From: Tetrahymena thermophila SB210
Taxonomy: Eukaryota > Ciliophora > Oligohymenophorea > Hymenostomatida > Tetrahymenidae
Direction of reading: 5' to 3'
NCBI RefSeq assembly: GCF_000189635.1
Contig: NW_002476426.1
Coordinates: forward strand, 1,488,001 to 1,552,000
DNA length: 64,000 bases
Shown here: piece after piece, positions 37,007-49,686 of the stretch
How the letters are laid out: the number at the start of each line of letters is the position of its first letter
How positions within the stretch are numbered: position 1 is the first letter of the stretch
Position numbers and translations under genes: made by a program
The notes under the pieces: model-generated
What the model was told of the DNA's origin: nothing
The model's input: only the letters and a program-made list of their open reading frames with translations
Database searches by the model: none

Positions 37007-37712
37007 TATAAAATATATAAATATTATTAATTGATTGAAGTAATTAATAATAAGTATTATTGCTTTATTAGATGAATTAGTTATTAATTTTTATAACACA
37101 ATTTAATTACTTACAGAAATTAATCTTAAACAAAATTGACTGAATGCATTTATTTCCTAAATAGTTTATTTAATTAGCAATCTAAAAAGCTAGTTTTATT
37201 CAGTTACCTTAAAAAAAACCAATTTTTTTATTATATGATTTAGTTAATGAATTAAAATTATTGATAAGATGACTAACAATTTTTGCTAAGATAATTAATA
37301 ATTTAAGTTATTTATTATCTTTTGAAATAAATTAGAATTAAAGTAAGATTTTATTTATTTATTTATTTTTGAGTTATTTTTAATTTTGAATGATTAAAAT
37401 AGCAATTAATTTACTTAATAGATTTGTGAGTGAAAAATTAATTAAAAAATCTTTGATAAAAAACGATTAGAAATTTTAATGGATTTCTGATTCTCTAATG
37501 ACTAAAAATTAAATAACTATGCTAATAGAACATTTTAATAAATTTGTCTGCATTAATTAGAGAAATTATATATAAGAATAAATAAAATTAAAAATAAATA
37601 AATTTATGAGATGGGAAAAAGGCAAAGTAAATTGATAACTCATAATCTTATCTCTGTAATATCAGAACAATGTTTGCTCAAAACATATTTAAAATATATA
37701 GTAGCATCACTT
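37007..37712. promoter_or_regulatory. Divergent promoter region (coiled-coil gene / LRR gene)
   Basis: 706 bases between two outward-facing start codons, all A+T-rich. Both promoters must lie here; no motif identified by eye. Confidence 0.5.
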
Positions 37713-39155
37713 ATGAGCTACAAAAAATATTTAAATCTCTAATACCTTGCTAATGATTCCTCTTCATTAGTTGTAGCTGCTTACAATAAGGACATAAAAC
37801 AAAAAGTAGCATTAAGAGTGTGTTTTAGCTCTCTGAACTGCATTTCTGAGTTTACCCCTGAAAAATCAAAGAGCTAATGTTTCAGTACTTTAGAAGTAGC
37901 AGAAAACAGCATACTCATTTGTAAATTTCCTCTCATAAAGTAGAGACAATTATTTAAAATTACACAAAAGACTAAATTTTACGTTGAGGAAATGATATAT
38001 GATAAATACATTGAATGTCTAAAATCTAGGTGTTTTCAAGAAACATAAACACTTCTAATGGTATAATTATTATTTTCAAAAAGATTGAAAATGCAATAAT
38101 TAATTTTTTGATTAATTAAATTAAGTTCAAAGAAAATCATCACTTAGTTCTTACTTTAGAAGGATAATTTAAGTAAATATTTTTATAATATTTGATTCTA
38201 GTAATTTTCTTTTATAGATGGAACTAAATAGGATCAAAAGAGTTTTAAGAATTGGGATTAGAAATATCTAAATGCATACATTTGCAAAAATTAAGATTAG
38301 ATCTATAGTAAATTCCCTTTTTATTTATTGATATAAGATAATGACTAGTATTTTAATAGCAACAACTCAATATCGGCTTTAGATATAAAATGTTTCTCAG
38401 AAAATCTAGCAAAATGCATCATGTTGAAATAAATAACATTACTATTAGGGTAAATATTATTTTATCTTAGTTTTTTATTAATTTAAATGGATAAATAGTG
38501 CAAATACTGTATAAAGTTAAGGAACCCATGCTTTAGCCTATTTTTTAGCTTAATTACCTAATCTGACAAAATTAAATCTTGAACTAGCGTAATTACCAAT
38601 ATATGAAATGAAATAAAACCATTATTTAGAAATAATAATATAGAGGATATTGGATTGCTGAAATTAGGCGAGTAATTACAAAAATGTAAAAATCTGGAAT
38701 ATCTAAGTTTATTTTTAGGGTAAATTTAATTTTGTATTTTTCAGCTTGTTTAATTTTATTAAAAAAAGCTGGAATAAAATAGAATAAGAAGCTTTTAGCT
38801 AATTTGGATAAAGAATATCGTAATGCAAAAACTTAATTAATTTGACAATACATATGAAGTAATCTAATTATAAATTTACTCATGCTAAATTAACATTACA
38901 CAATTAATAAAAAATAGTGCAAATTCAATTGGGGATAAGGGCATGATTTTCTTTTTGTACGCTATTTAAAAATTAAAAAAGCTTATATTTTTGGAGATTA
39001 ACATAATGCTGAAGTAAAATTTACTATTAGAAAAATAAAATTTAACAAATAAAAAAAATGATTAAGTTTATAGGTGTTTTCTCTTTTTTAATAAGCCCAA
39101 TTTATTTTGTAAAAAATGGATAGTCTTATTAAATTTTAAATCTTTTAATGAATGA
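37713..39155 (+). CDS. Leucine-rich-repeat protein with multiple introns, boundaries partly unresolved
   Basis: The start MSYKKYLNLQYLANDSS (ATG 37713) leads into an N-terminal domain (CFSSLNCISEF, VEEMIYDKYIECLKSRCF). Ribonuclease-inhibitor-type repeats follow: FKWNQIGSKEFQELGLEI, CIHLQKLRLDL; LDIKCFSENLAKC, MLKQITLLLG; LGELQKCKNLEYLSLFLG; WNKIEQEAFSQFGQRISYCK, NLINLTIHM; NSIGDKGMIFFLYAIQKL. Each matches 'N-x-I-G-x-x-G-x-x-x-L-x-x-x-L-x-x-C-x-x-L-x-x-L-x-L-x-L'. Introns of about 45-75 nt fall repeatedly at the same place, after the L-x-L-x-L strand (clear examples 38732-38768 region and 38860-38917 region). I could not close the phase of one splice near 38315-38335, so internal boundaries and the C-terminal end (TGA 39153-39155 taken here) are approximate. 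Large LRR families of this form are typical of Tetrahymena; ligand unknown. Confidence 0.65.
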
Positions 39156-39331
39156 GTGTCAAAGCTGAGAGCTGAGGAAATTACAGACATTCGCATTAAA
39201 AAAATAGGTAGTATAATCAAATTATATAAACAAATTTTAGACACCTAAATAAAATATAAAAAATTTACTAAAAAATAAAAACAAACTCTTATCTTATATA
39301 TTTATAAATATTTATTTTGTATATATTTTTT

Positions 39332-41599
39332 TCATACTTTTGTATTGTAATCATTTTCCCAAGGTACTAAATCTATGTCATTTTTCTTTTTTTACTTATT
39401 TCCCACGCTTATATATCTCTTCGCTTACTAGCACTAGTTGATGACAGAAGAACTAAATTAGCTAAAGTTTTAAAGATTATAGCTGCTTGTCATATTTTGC
39501 TGTTTTTTAGAATTCTAAGTAGATGAAGTGTTGTCGTTGTCTAAGTCTTAAATGTGTTCTTATTGCATCTATGAAAAATCATTTAAATTGCAAATATTTA
39601 GGAAATCAGTGCAAGACTAGTTTAAAAGGTTTTCTGTATAGATTTTTGAGAATTTATTTTCTTCATTTACTGTAGCTGATTAGCTGTAATATTTTTCGTA
39701 TTGATTTGTTGAATTACTCTGTGAGGTGTTGCTTATCTCGTTTGCTCTTATTATTTTAAGTTGTTTGTTTCTCTTGATAGGAGTATGAGTATTTGTGTGG
39801 AAAGAACGATTTTTACCAGTCTAATTTTCAATTTTCTCATTTTCGATTTGCTAAAGCTTAAGCCCATACTTTTTGTTGTAATATTTTTTCATATGATTGA
39901 AATCTGGGGAATCATTTTCATTGTCATCATCTGCGTCGTATATTCTTTTTTTTGGCTAAGTATTTTGCAATGAAGGATTAAATGACTTGAGCATTCCCTC
40001 AACTTCATAATTTTCAAGAAGGCTATTGTAGAGTACATTGCTAATGTTGCAAAGTTCTTTTTTCTGTTTATTTAATTTGTGAAATGCAAATTTTCCTCTC
40101 ATAAATGTATTGTAGTTTTACATTCGCTTGTACAGATTATTTCTGTTTTCATCATTTATTCTATTTCCTCTCTAGTCAAATTTTAAGCCATTTTCATTAT
40201 CTATAGATCTATTCAACTGCTTACTGTAGGATTTTCCTTTGTAAGATTTATTTGGAGTGATACATAAAGATGAAATATTTTAATTTATGCTTTTTTTATT
40301 ATTATCAACTCCGCCCATTGAAAAAGCTGGTTTTTCTACACTACCAGAAAATCCATGAGTATGTGTGTTATTCATAAACTAATTTGATGTTTTACTCATC
40401 ATATTATTTTGAGATATTGGCTTAAAAGGTAAAGAAGAATCATTCAAGATACAAGAATTCTTCTTTCTACTTAGGAAATTGCAATTAGTTTAATTAGGCT
40501 AATAAACACTTAAATTGTTAAGATAATCTTCATCCTGATAAACATGAGGTTGTGTCTTTAAAACTAACACACAATCATTTTCAGAATTAATTGCTAACTT
40601 ACTTTTAATAGATTCTATTGCTTATTTACTCTTTTGCTTAACTTCTTCTTCAGACATTTTCAATAGCTTTACAAAATTGTTATTTCCACTAGCATTTTAA
40701 ATCTAACTTCCCTTCTTAGAGCTGCTTGTATTTGTTCCTCTCATCGCGGATTAGTGGCTCCTCATTCTCAATTTTTTGATTTTTTCCTAAGTCTCAGATT
40801 GATTTTTTCCTGCTCTGAATGAATTTTAGCCCACTGTAGACTTCTAGTTTGTAGAGTAAGACATTTACTTAGAACAATCTTAAAAGCAATTATTTATGTC
40901 AATAACACTAGCAGAAAGAGTATTACTATTATTATTTAGATTATTTTAATCATCTTCAGGAATTTAAGTAACAATATTGTAATGTGGCATTTCTTATGAG
41001 TATGTTGACATATGAACTGCTGTATCATTTTTTTAGGTGTAGTTAGTAGTGTTAGTGTTACTGCTACTGCTGGTTTATGGTCTACTATCGAAATGGTGAA
41101 TCAAATTATATGAATTCATGCCTTCATTATCTTCTTGACTTGTATAATTATTAGGGACAAAAGGTGTTATGCTTATTTAATTTTCATCTTCCATACTTTT
41201 TAAAATTTAAGATTAAGTAAGAAAATTGTTTTCAGTCACAGCTAAATCTTATTATGTATTCATAATTCTTTATTCAGTATTTTAGTTGCTATTAGATTTT
41301 TGAGCGCTTTAGCTGTATATAGTTTAATTGGTAGCATTTTTATTATTTTGTAAAATCCTTTTTTATGCCAAAAATCCATGCTAATTAGGAATATTTATTC
41401 CTTGTATTAGTGTGAATGGAGATTAATTTGCTGATTTTTTTTTAGAAAAGTTGACTTTTGTCGCTATTTGAGACTGCATAGTGTTCATATAAAGTTACTA
41501 TTGCTTGCTTTTGCATAGCTAATCAATCTCACAAATCTATTGAATCAAGTTTATGTTCTCTGCATTTCTCTTTTTGTCTGCACTTTTTAATACCCTCAT
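39332..41599 (-). CDS. Asn/Ser-rich hypothetical protein, 755 aa
   Basis: A single exon, ATG 41597-41599 to TGA 39332-39334; an in-frame TGA lies upstream of the ATG with no other ATG between. The N-terminus (MRVLKSADKKRNAENINL) starts a short helical segment; most of the rest is Asn/Ser/Thr-rich and probably disordered. Two more ordered islands are seen: KLLKMSEEEVKQKSKQAIES in the middle and a basic helix (RMQNYNTFMRGKFAFHKLNK, QKKELCNISNVLYNSLLENY) at about residues 480-530. A basic C-terminal end (GNKQKKKNDIDLVPWEND) closes it. No known domain; function unknown. Confidence 0.85.
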
Positions 41600-43003
41600 T
41601 TCTACTTTTTATAATTTTAATAAAGAAATTAGTTTTTATTTGCATAGAGCTGTTATGGATTTTCACTTACATATGATTTTTGCTTATCTTATAAAAATTA
41701 AATATTGATCGTTAAAAATATTAATTAAATTTATTAATTGTAAAATTGAAGATATAATCAATCACTCTAAATATTATAAAATAAATTATTACTAATACAA
41801 AAAAAATTAGTCAGTCAGTCAATTACTTTTTATTCTGCTTTTTTATTAAATTTTATTTAATTTTTTTGATTGAGAATTAAAACGATAATAAAATTTATTT
41901 CATCAGTATTTAGATTTCAAAAATAAAATTCATTTTTTTGTGAGGTTGAATAAAATATGCAGATAATGCATCAGCTTACACAAGTATGCTTGACAATATT
42001 TCTTTGTATTTAATTTTTATTCTTTTTTTTCTTAATTGAAATTTAATCATATTTATTAATTTCAATTAATAATTTTTAAATCAATTTCAGAGTTTTATTT
42101 TTTCAAGGAAAGAGTTAAAATTTTTGGTTGTCTTTCAAGTTTTTATTAACTGATAAAATTTAGTGCTTTCTTTACAAATTTTGATAAAACAAAGTAAATT
42201 GTGTAATTAATTTCTAAGAGCATGAAAATATTAGAAATTATTTTTTCTTTTCAAGATTATTTAAAAATTAGTCAAAATATTGAATAAAATATTTTTAAAT
42301 TATTTAAACCAAATAAATAAATAAGTTTATTTTTAGTTATTGATTAATTAAAACTCCTTAAAAAAAAAGCATTTTTGTTTTTATTAACAAAATATGTTGT
42401 ATTTCAATTATCAAATATCCTCTTTTTTTCAAAAATTAAATAAGTAAAATTTATTATGATTAAAATTTATTCTAAACTAAATAAAAATTGTTTATTAAGT
42501 TTAGATATAAAACTTTATTCTAGTAAATATAAAAATTAATATTATAATTTGAATAAAATAATTAAAATGCTATTAATATAGCCAAATCAAATTTAAAATA
42601 AATAGTTTATAATTTTAAAAATGTGTGAATTAAATGGTATTTTATAAAAAATTTTATTATAAAAGTTTAGAAATTTGTAATGATTGATTTTATTTGATAA
42701 TTAAAAATTTTTTTATTAATTGAGCTGAAAAGATATTTTTGATTTGAAAAATGAATATCAGAAGAAGTTTTGGAGGGATTGGAATAGTAATTTAATAGAA
42801 AAATAGACTCTATTATATATTGGCTCTTTTAACAATTAGAAAGAAAGATTTTGCGGGAAATACCATTACTTTTAAATAATATCATAAATTAATAAAATCT
42901 TAATAAAAAAAAGAAATTTAAGAAGATCAATCAAATTTTTATATTTATCAAAAATTATTTCTAATAAGAAAATCTAAAATTTTAGTTAGAAATTTACCAA
43001 GAA
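41600..43003. promoter_or_regulatory. Divergent promoter region (Asn-rich gene / FHA-BRCT gene)
   Basis: 1.4 kb between outward-facing starts, A+T-rich. A frame 42751-43092 is open but overlaps the FHA exon in another frame and is not taken as a gene. No motif assigned. Confidence 0.45.
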
Positions 43004-46000
43004 ATGTTTAGAAAGTAAAAAGATTCTGTCAAAGTTGCAGATTTGATCATCTTCTGCAACGAAAAGGATTCTTAATAGTATTTAGTATTTGATTTAAAAT
43101 ATGGTGATAATATTATAGGAAAGAATAGCTCTCTTTGCTCAATAGTGCTTCGCTTTACAGATGAAATAGATGATGTTCACACTAAAATAAGCATTGAAGA
43201 CGACGATTATACAATCGAAGATTTAGGTTCTTAGAAGGGTACTTTTAAGATCAAGTCTGATAATAGTTTAATACGTCTGAAACCCAATAAATCTTATGAT
43301 CTTTCAAATAACCACATATTCTACATTGGAAAATACAAGTAAAAAAATATTTAATGTTTTTATTTAATCACATTTATTATAATCATCTAGATGTAAGTTT
43401 TAAATAGTTAAACCTGGCAGAGCAATGGCCTTTTCTTTAAGTCCAACTGACATATTGAATAGTTAAAAGAATAATAGCAACACTTCTGCACCTCAAAATG
43501 CAATAACTAATAGCAAAAGAGGTTCCAAAAAGATATAAAGCTATGAGGATGATATAGAAGATTATACTGATTTACCTTCTAAATAGTAGCACAAAAAAAA
43601 CTAAATCTCTTCTAAGATTATTTAAAACCGCTTAGAAGCTGAAAATATTGATGAAGAGGAAGATGAAAAACATTTTTAGAAGATTAATAATAGTAAGACT
43701 GCTTTAGCATCAAGCACTGCATAATCAAAAAAAGCTCAAAACACCTAAAAAAATTTTGTGAAATCAAAAGGATAACTTGCTAAAGGAATAAAAGGAGCCT
43801 TTAAGAATGATTAAAAAGATGAGTAAAAAATAATGATTTAAAAAACAACAAAATAATGAGTATTTTATTATAAATAGGGATTCAAATTTAAAAAAAGAAG
43901 ATATTTATGATATAACAGATACTCAGCTTTATAAAGTTTCTGATGAAGAGGAAGAGGACTGCGATTTTTAGTTTAGCTTTCCTAAATCATTTAAAAAAAG
44001 CAACAACCATGAAGAAGAATAAGCTACCAGAAAGAGAGCTGCAAGTAATAAAAAGAATAATGGAATTTAAACTTAATAAGAATAACATGATGAGGATTCG
44101 ATGAAGCTGGATTCACAGTTTTTAAAAAGAATTTAGGATAAGTTAAAGAATTCTGAAATTAATGAATAAAGAAAGGTTATTAATGATTTAGCATAAAAGT
44201 ACAGTTCACAAAAAAACACATAAAAGCAAAGTTAAGACATTCCTTTTGAAGATAAAAAAGAAAAATCAAATTCTTTAGAGAAAAAAGAAAGTGAAGATTA
44301 TTGGTCTCCTTCAACTTTAAAAAGAAAAAATACCACTAAACCCTAAGCTACTACTGATAAAACTAAATCAAAAACTCTTAATAAAATAGATAAAAATGAA
44401 AATGAGCCAATCAAAGTAGAATCTTCTAAAAAAGCCTCAAAATAAAAAGAGCAAACAATTAACTAAGAGCCAACTAATAAAAAAAATTCAAAGAAATAAG
44501 TAGAAGATTAAGAAATATAAGAGGAGCCAAAAAAAAAAGAAGTAGCTTCCAAAAGCAAAAAAGATTTGAAATTACAATAAAAAAAAGATGATAAAATGGA
44601 AAAACTAAAGCAGTAAGCAGAAAATGTCTTAAATACAATTAAAAACTCAAACTAATCTAAAAAATAAGATGATGAATAAGCTGATAAATCAAAAATTAAA
44701 TAAAAAGATTAGAGTGCAAAAAACAAAACTAAAAGCAAAACAGTTGATGATAGCACATCAATCAGCGATCAAAATTAAGAAGATGAAGAATATAGCATGG
44801 AAGAGGAAGACTTTCAATCTCAAAGTTAAAAAATAGCTAAATCCATTTCTACTAGAAAAAGAAAATATGATGATTTAATGACTTAGCCAACTAAACAAGA
44901 ACCCATAAAAAATTCAAAATCAAAGGAACAAAAAACAAAGCAGACTGTAAATGATAAAGAAAAAACAAAAGCAGCAGTTACTGCTATTAAGGAAGAAACA
45001 CCTTAAAAAGGAAAAAATTCAGATGCTAAAAAGAAGCAATCAAAGGAAACACCTAAAGCTGCAAATTCCAAAGAAACAAAAATAACTGAAGAACAAAAGA
45101 AGTCTAAATCATAAAATAATAAATAATAAAAAAAAGAATCACATGATAAATAGGTTGAAAAGATAGAAGAAGAGTAACCTGCGTCATTAAGAAGGAGTAC
45201 AAGAAAGGCTTAAGTCGAAGATGAAGAAAAACAAGAAAAAACTACTAAAAAGAGTGTTTCAAAAATTGTTTAGAAGACATCAGCAAAAAAAAGCACTTCT
45301 AAAAAATAAACTAAAAAAGAAAGCTCTGACGAAGGAGAATAAGAAGAAGAAAGCTAAATGGAAATAGAAGAAACAAAACCAACTAGAAAAAGTGCTAGAA
45401 AATCCATTTTGAAAGAATCATATAGCGATAATAAATAGTAAAATGAAGATTAAAAATCAAAAGATTAGGCTAAGAAGAGCAAACAAACTGAAAAAGCTAC
45501 TGCAAAGTCTAAAAAAGACACTCAAAAGCCTAAGAGTTTAATAAGAAGAACTTTAGGATCTAAAAAAGAAGCTTTGCTGCTTTAACAATCTGCAGGAATC
45601 ATCATGGATATACCAAGAAGAAATAAATTCAGAATAATATTTTCTAATAGTTCTATTACAGATGAAGAGAAAAAAGAAATGTCTACTTATGGAGTGAAAA
45701 TTCTTAATGACTTTCATAGTGCTAACGATTTTAATATTTTAGTTACTGACGAATTTAAAAGAAGACTAAAAACTTTAGTTGCATTAAATAAAGGTTATCC
45801 AATTATATCTCAAAATTGGATCAAAGAGTGTATTAAAGAAGACAAAATAGTTCCATATGAACCTTTTATAATAACCAAAGTAGATAAGGCTTTAGCTAAG
45901 TAGCATAATTTTGAGTTGAAAAAAAGTATTAACAATTAAAAAGACCATCCCGAAGGAATTTTACATGGACTAACTTTTGTTTGTCAAAACTCTTTTGATA

Positions 46001-46257
46001 ACCTAAACAAAGAAGAAGTGAGAAAGCTTGTAGAAAGCGCTGGTGGTAGCTTCTTGTATGAAAAACCTAAACATACCTCAGCATATTTCTTAAGTGATCC
46101 TTCAAAAACAGAGTATAACAAGTAATAGAATGAAAGTAATGAAATAGTTTTAGATATTGAGGGATTGCTATAGACATGCTTATTGTAGTATAATGTTTTA
46201 GACAATTACATAATAACAACACCAGCCAAAGAGAAAAAATCAACCAAGAAAAAATGA
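43004..46257 (+). CDS. FHA and tandem-BRCT protein, MDC1-like architecture, 1,048 aa
   Basis: Exons 43004-43338, 43391-43822 and 43878-46257; introns of 52 and 55 nt, phases close to one frame. Residues about 20-115 form an FHA domain (YLVFDLKYGDNIIGKNSSLC, DDVHTKISIEDDDYTIEDLG, SQKGTFKI), a phosphothreonine-binding fold. The usual Arg of 'GRN' is Lys and the usual 'SxxH' Ser is missing, so binding may be altered. Residues about 120-820 are Lys/Ser/Glu-rich, disordered and rich in SQ/TQ. Two BRCT repeats end the protein: about 838-925 (FRIIFSNSSITDEEKKEMST, GYPIISQNWIKECIKEDKIV) and about 948-1035 (GLTFVCQNSFDNLNKEEVRK, LVESAGGSF). FHA plus long linker plus C-terminal tandem BRCT is the layout of MDC1, the reader of phosphorylated H2A.X at DNA breaks. 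A DNA-damage scaffold role is inferred from architecture only. Confidence 0.85.
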
Positions 46258-47023
46258 TTGATTGATATATAGATAAATAATCTTTAAGGAAAAAATTGTA
46301 TTGATTAAGTACTCTAAAATTATGTGTATTAATTTGATTTAATTTAATAGTTAATTAATTTATTGTTAAATGGTTCATTCATTTATTCATTGATACTATC
46401 AATTTTTTTTTGGTTTAAAAAAATTAAATTATATTAAGATAAATTTTTAATTGCAAACTTAACTTATTTTGCTAATTATTAGTTCTTTAATTTTCAGATA
46501 ATTCGTCAAAAAGAAATTTGTAATATTGAAATAAAATTTTTCATGTAACTTTATTTGACTGCTGTCAAGCCAAACCTTGAAATAAATTTTAGAAATATAA
46601 ATAAAATTATTTGATAAAACATTTTTTACTTATTAACTTTCAAATAAAGTAAAAATATGAAAATTCTTGAATCTTTCATGAATAAATCTGAAATTTTCAA
46701 AAAATTAATCTCATAAATTAAATAAATAAGTCAACTTGATCAAATCTAAATTAAGTAAAATTAGAGCTTTTAGTGATTGTGAATATTTAAATTCTTCTGG
46801 TATATTTAGGATTTTCTGTGAGATAAAGGATATTTTAAGATCACGATTATTGTCTTAGTAAAATAGGTAAAAATAATATTTTAAACATTACTATGATGTA
46901 TTTATAATTATATATATACTTATAAACTCTATTTTATGAATATTCTTTTAAATATATTTTATATATTATACAAAAAATAAAATTATGATTGATTATCTTA
47001 TGGTCATTTAATGAAAAGATATT
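46258..47023. other. Convergent intergenic region
   Basis: 766 bases between the stops of the FHA-BRCT gene (+) and a coiled-coil gene (-). A+T-rich; nothing else seen. Confidence 0.5.
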
Positions 47024-48214
47024 TCAATGCTAAATTACTGAAACAGTAGTTAACTTGTTTAGAGCCTCCCCTTCAATTTTAATGTTAACATCTCCGTCAT
47101 GCAGTATTCTGATGGTATTAGTATTTGATTAATAGTTTCTTTCAATATTTGCTGTAGACTGCTTCTACACTTATTCTTAAGAATTATTTTTTTATTCTTG
47201 CTCATTCTTAAGCTTTCTAAGTTAATATTCTAGATTTGTTACTAAACTTTCAAGCTTTAATATCTTTTGCTGATAGTCAGTCTCACTAGCTTCTTTTTAA
47301 AATGCTAAAGTTTTAAGCTTTTTATTTAGCTCCCTATTATTATCTTCAAGCTAATCATATTCTTTTTTTAGAATCTAGACATATGACTCTAATTTGAGGA
47401 GCTTTGATTCAACATTCTAATCGATACTTTCCTATTCTTGTTTATAAGATTAAGATGTAAATGAATAAGGCTTATTTACCAAAATCTATTTATCATCAAT
47501 TATTTCAATTTCATCATCTTTACTGCAATTTACTGATACTTAAATGAAAGGTTTCTTAGTTGGAGAACTTTTAAGAGAATTAGGATAATTTTATTTGCTA
47601 TAGATTTAAAGTTAACTTTAGAGGTTTTCATTGCTTAAAGCAAGTTGCTTATTCTTCACAGTTAATCTCAAGTTTTCAAGTTCTAGCTTCTTTAGGTAAT
47701 CTTATGAACAAAGTCTTTTTTCATTTTCTATTTATTCATATAGCTTTTAATTTTCGGCATTCAATTCAAGTATTTTCTTTTCAGCTGATGGTAATTTTAT
47801 CATATATTCAGTTGCTACACTTCTGTTAATTCTTTGTTCTTGTTATAGTTACATTTCAAGCTATAAAATTTATCTTTGCAAATTGCTTAAATTATCAATG
47901 AGACTCTCTTTGTCTTAAAGAAGTTACTAAATCTGTTGTTAGGTAGCTTCTAAGTTATTATTTAGGACTCTCTCATCTTAATCTAAGATTTAAGGACTAC
48001 CAAAGCTTAAGTTAGTAGTAGCTGTTTACTAAAGATAAGAAGGTGATTAGAATATTTGTGGCTTGGTTCTGAATTTTTATGGTGAAGAATATGATTATTG
48101 AATCATATTTTGACTATTTTATAATGGCTAATAGTTAACTCTATCATCGTCAAACCTAACTGGTGAAATACTTCTTTAAGGATAGTTTCCTGCTTGACTG
48201 TACTTTAAATCCAT
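47024..48214 (-). CDS. Coiled-coil protein, 396 aa
   Basis: A single exon, ATG 48212-48214 to TGA 47024-47026. Residues 1-75 are Gln/Ser-rich (MDLKYSQAGNYPQRSISPVR); several SP dipeptides could be kinase sites. From about 80 to 370 the protein is nearly all coiled coil in two segments (LQDKESLIDNLSNLQRQILQ, KKLELENLRLTVKNKQLALS; then ESKLLKLESYVQILKKEYDQ and KILKLESLVTNLEYQLRKLK). A short C-terminal piece (IRILHDGDVNIKIEGEALNK) looks globular. Family not recognised; a structural or cytoskeletal role is likely from composition alone. Confidence 0.85.
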
Positions 48215-49686
48215 AACTGAGAACAACTACTATTACTGAATATATTTTAATACACAAAAAAATGCTAATTCTAACAAATATCTGAAGATTTGAAAACTAG
48301 TGCTTCTATTGAAAAACTTTTTTTTTCTACTTTGTTAATTTTTATTATTTGTAATGATTCGCGATTTTTATGGATATAAATAAGTTTGAGAAGCAATAAT
48401 TAAAAATTATAAAAAGCCTTTTGTATCTTATAAAATACTAATAAATTTCTTAAAAGGTATTCAGTGTTAATTTTATTTATACAAAAAATAAAGTATTTAT
48501 AAAAATATTATAATTCTAATATAATAAAACAACCTCATATTAATTAATTAAATTAATTCTTATTATTTTTTAAATCACTCATTAAAATAATAATATTTAT
48601 TTGGTTTATTAATTTTTAATTCATTATTTAAAAAAAAAGTACATCTTTTAAATTTATTATGCTAAAATTTTTTAAAATTTATAACTGAATTATTGTAACT
48701 AAAATAGACTTTATAGCTTAAATAAAACAATTTTTGTCCATTAAATATTTCCCTATTTAAATTTCTAATTAATTATTTGAGTAAAAAAATAATTTTACAA
48801 ATTTATTTTGCAAGTATTTTTTTGGTTTTATAACAGAATTATTCAAATAAAAATAATTTTATGGTTTTGTTAAAATAAGAAATTTTGTTCTTATCTTAAA
48901 TTTTTAGTTTTGATTATTAACAACAAAAAAAAATAATTATTATGAAATAAATTCCATTCAGCATATAAAAATAAATACTAAATATTTTAATTTAGCAATT
49001 AAATAAATATAATAAAAAATGATAAATTTTATCAGTTGATATAAAGAATTAGAATAAATAGCTTTTATGAGAAAAGATATTAAAAAAAATTATGTAATCA
49101 TTCTTGAAGGAGTTTTTTACTTGTTTAGTTTAACAATGAATAAATTAAAATATAAATAACCATTTTATTAGAAATAATAATCTATTTTTATAATTAAATA
49201 ATATAACTAAAATCTACTTTTTTTTAATCAGTTAAGTAAACAAAAGTAGTTCTAATTTATTGTCTGTAGTTACTAATAACGTTAAATACATTAATTCAAT
49301 TTTAGGTATTAAGAATAAAAGGAGAAAGCCAATTATTGTATTTTATAAAGAATTTCTTGTGTGTGCTTGAGAGTTGGTAGGACTAGGAAACAAAAGCTTT
49401 AGGCAAATTTTTAATCTAATAAAAAATTGATGCAAAAGGAATTTTGAACTGTAATAATTTAATAAAATAAAGTAATTAAAATCAAGAGATATTATAAATA
49501 TATTTTTTTTAAGAAGTAATAACAAGATTAGTACTAATCAACAATAGTGAAGTCAAAATTTTGCTTCATTCAGACACAAGTAGCTTCAGTCAGGTATTTT
49601 ATTATGCGAATCCATTATGGCAATTGTTTTTATCAAAATTTGTTGGCTTAAATTTTAATAAATAGTAAATTTATATATTTATAGAG
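48215..49686. promoter_or_regulatory. Divergent promoter region (coiled-coil gene / PAS membrane gene)
   Basis: 1.47 kb between outward-facing start codons. A+T-rich throughout with no other feature recognised. Confidence 0.5.

Noticed and set aside
42751-43092. 114-codon plus-strand frame starting MNIRRSFGGIGIV
   Set aside because: It overlaps the FHA-encoding exon in another frame and has no domain. With a single stop codon, chance frames of this size are common in such DNA.
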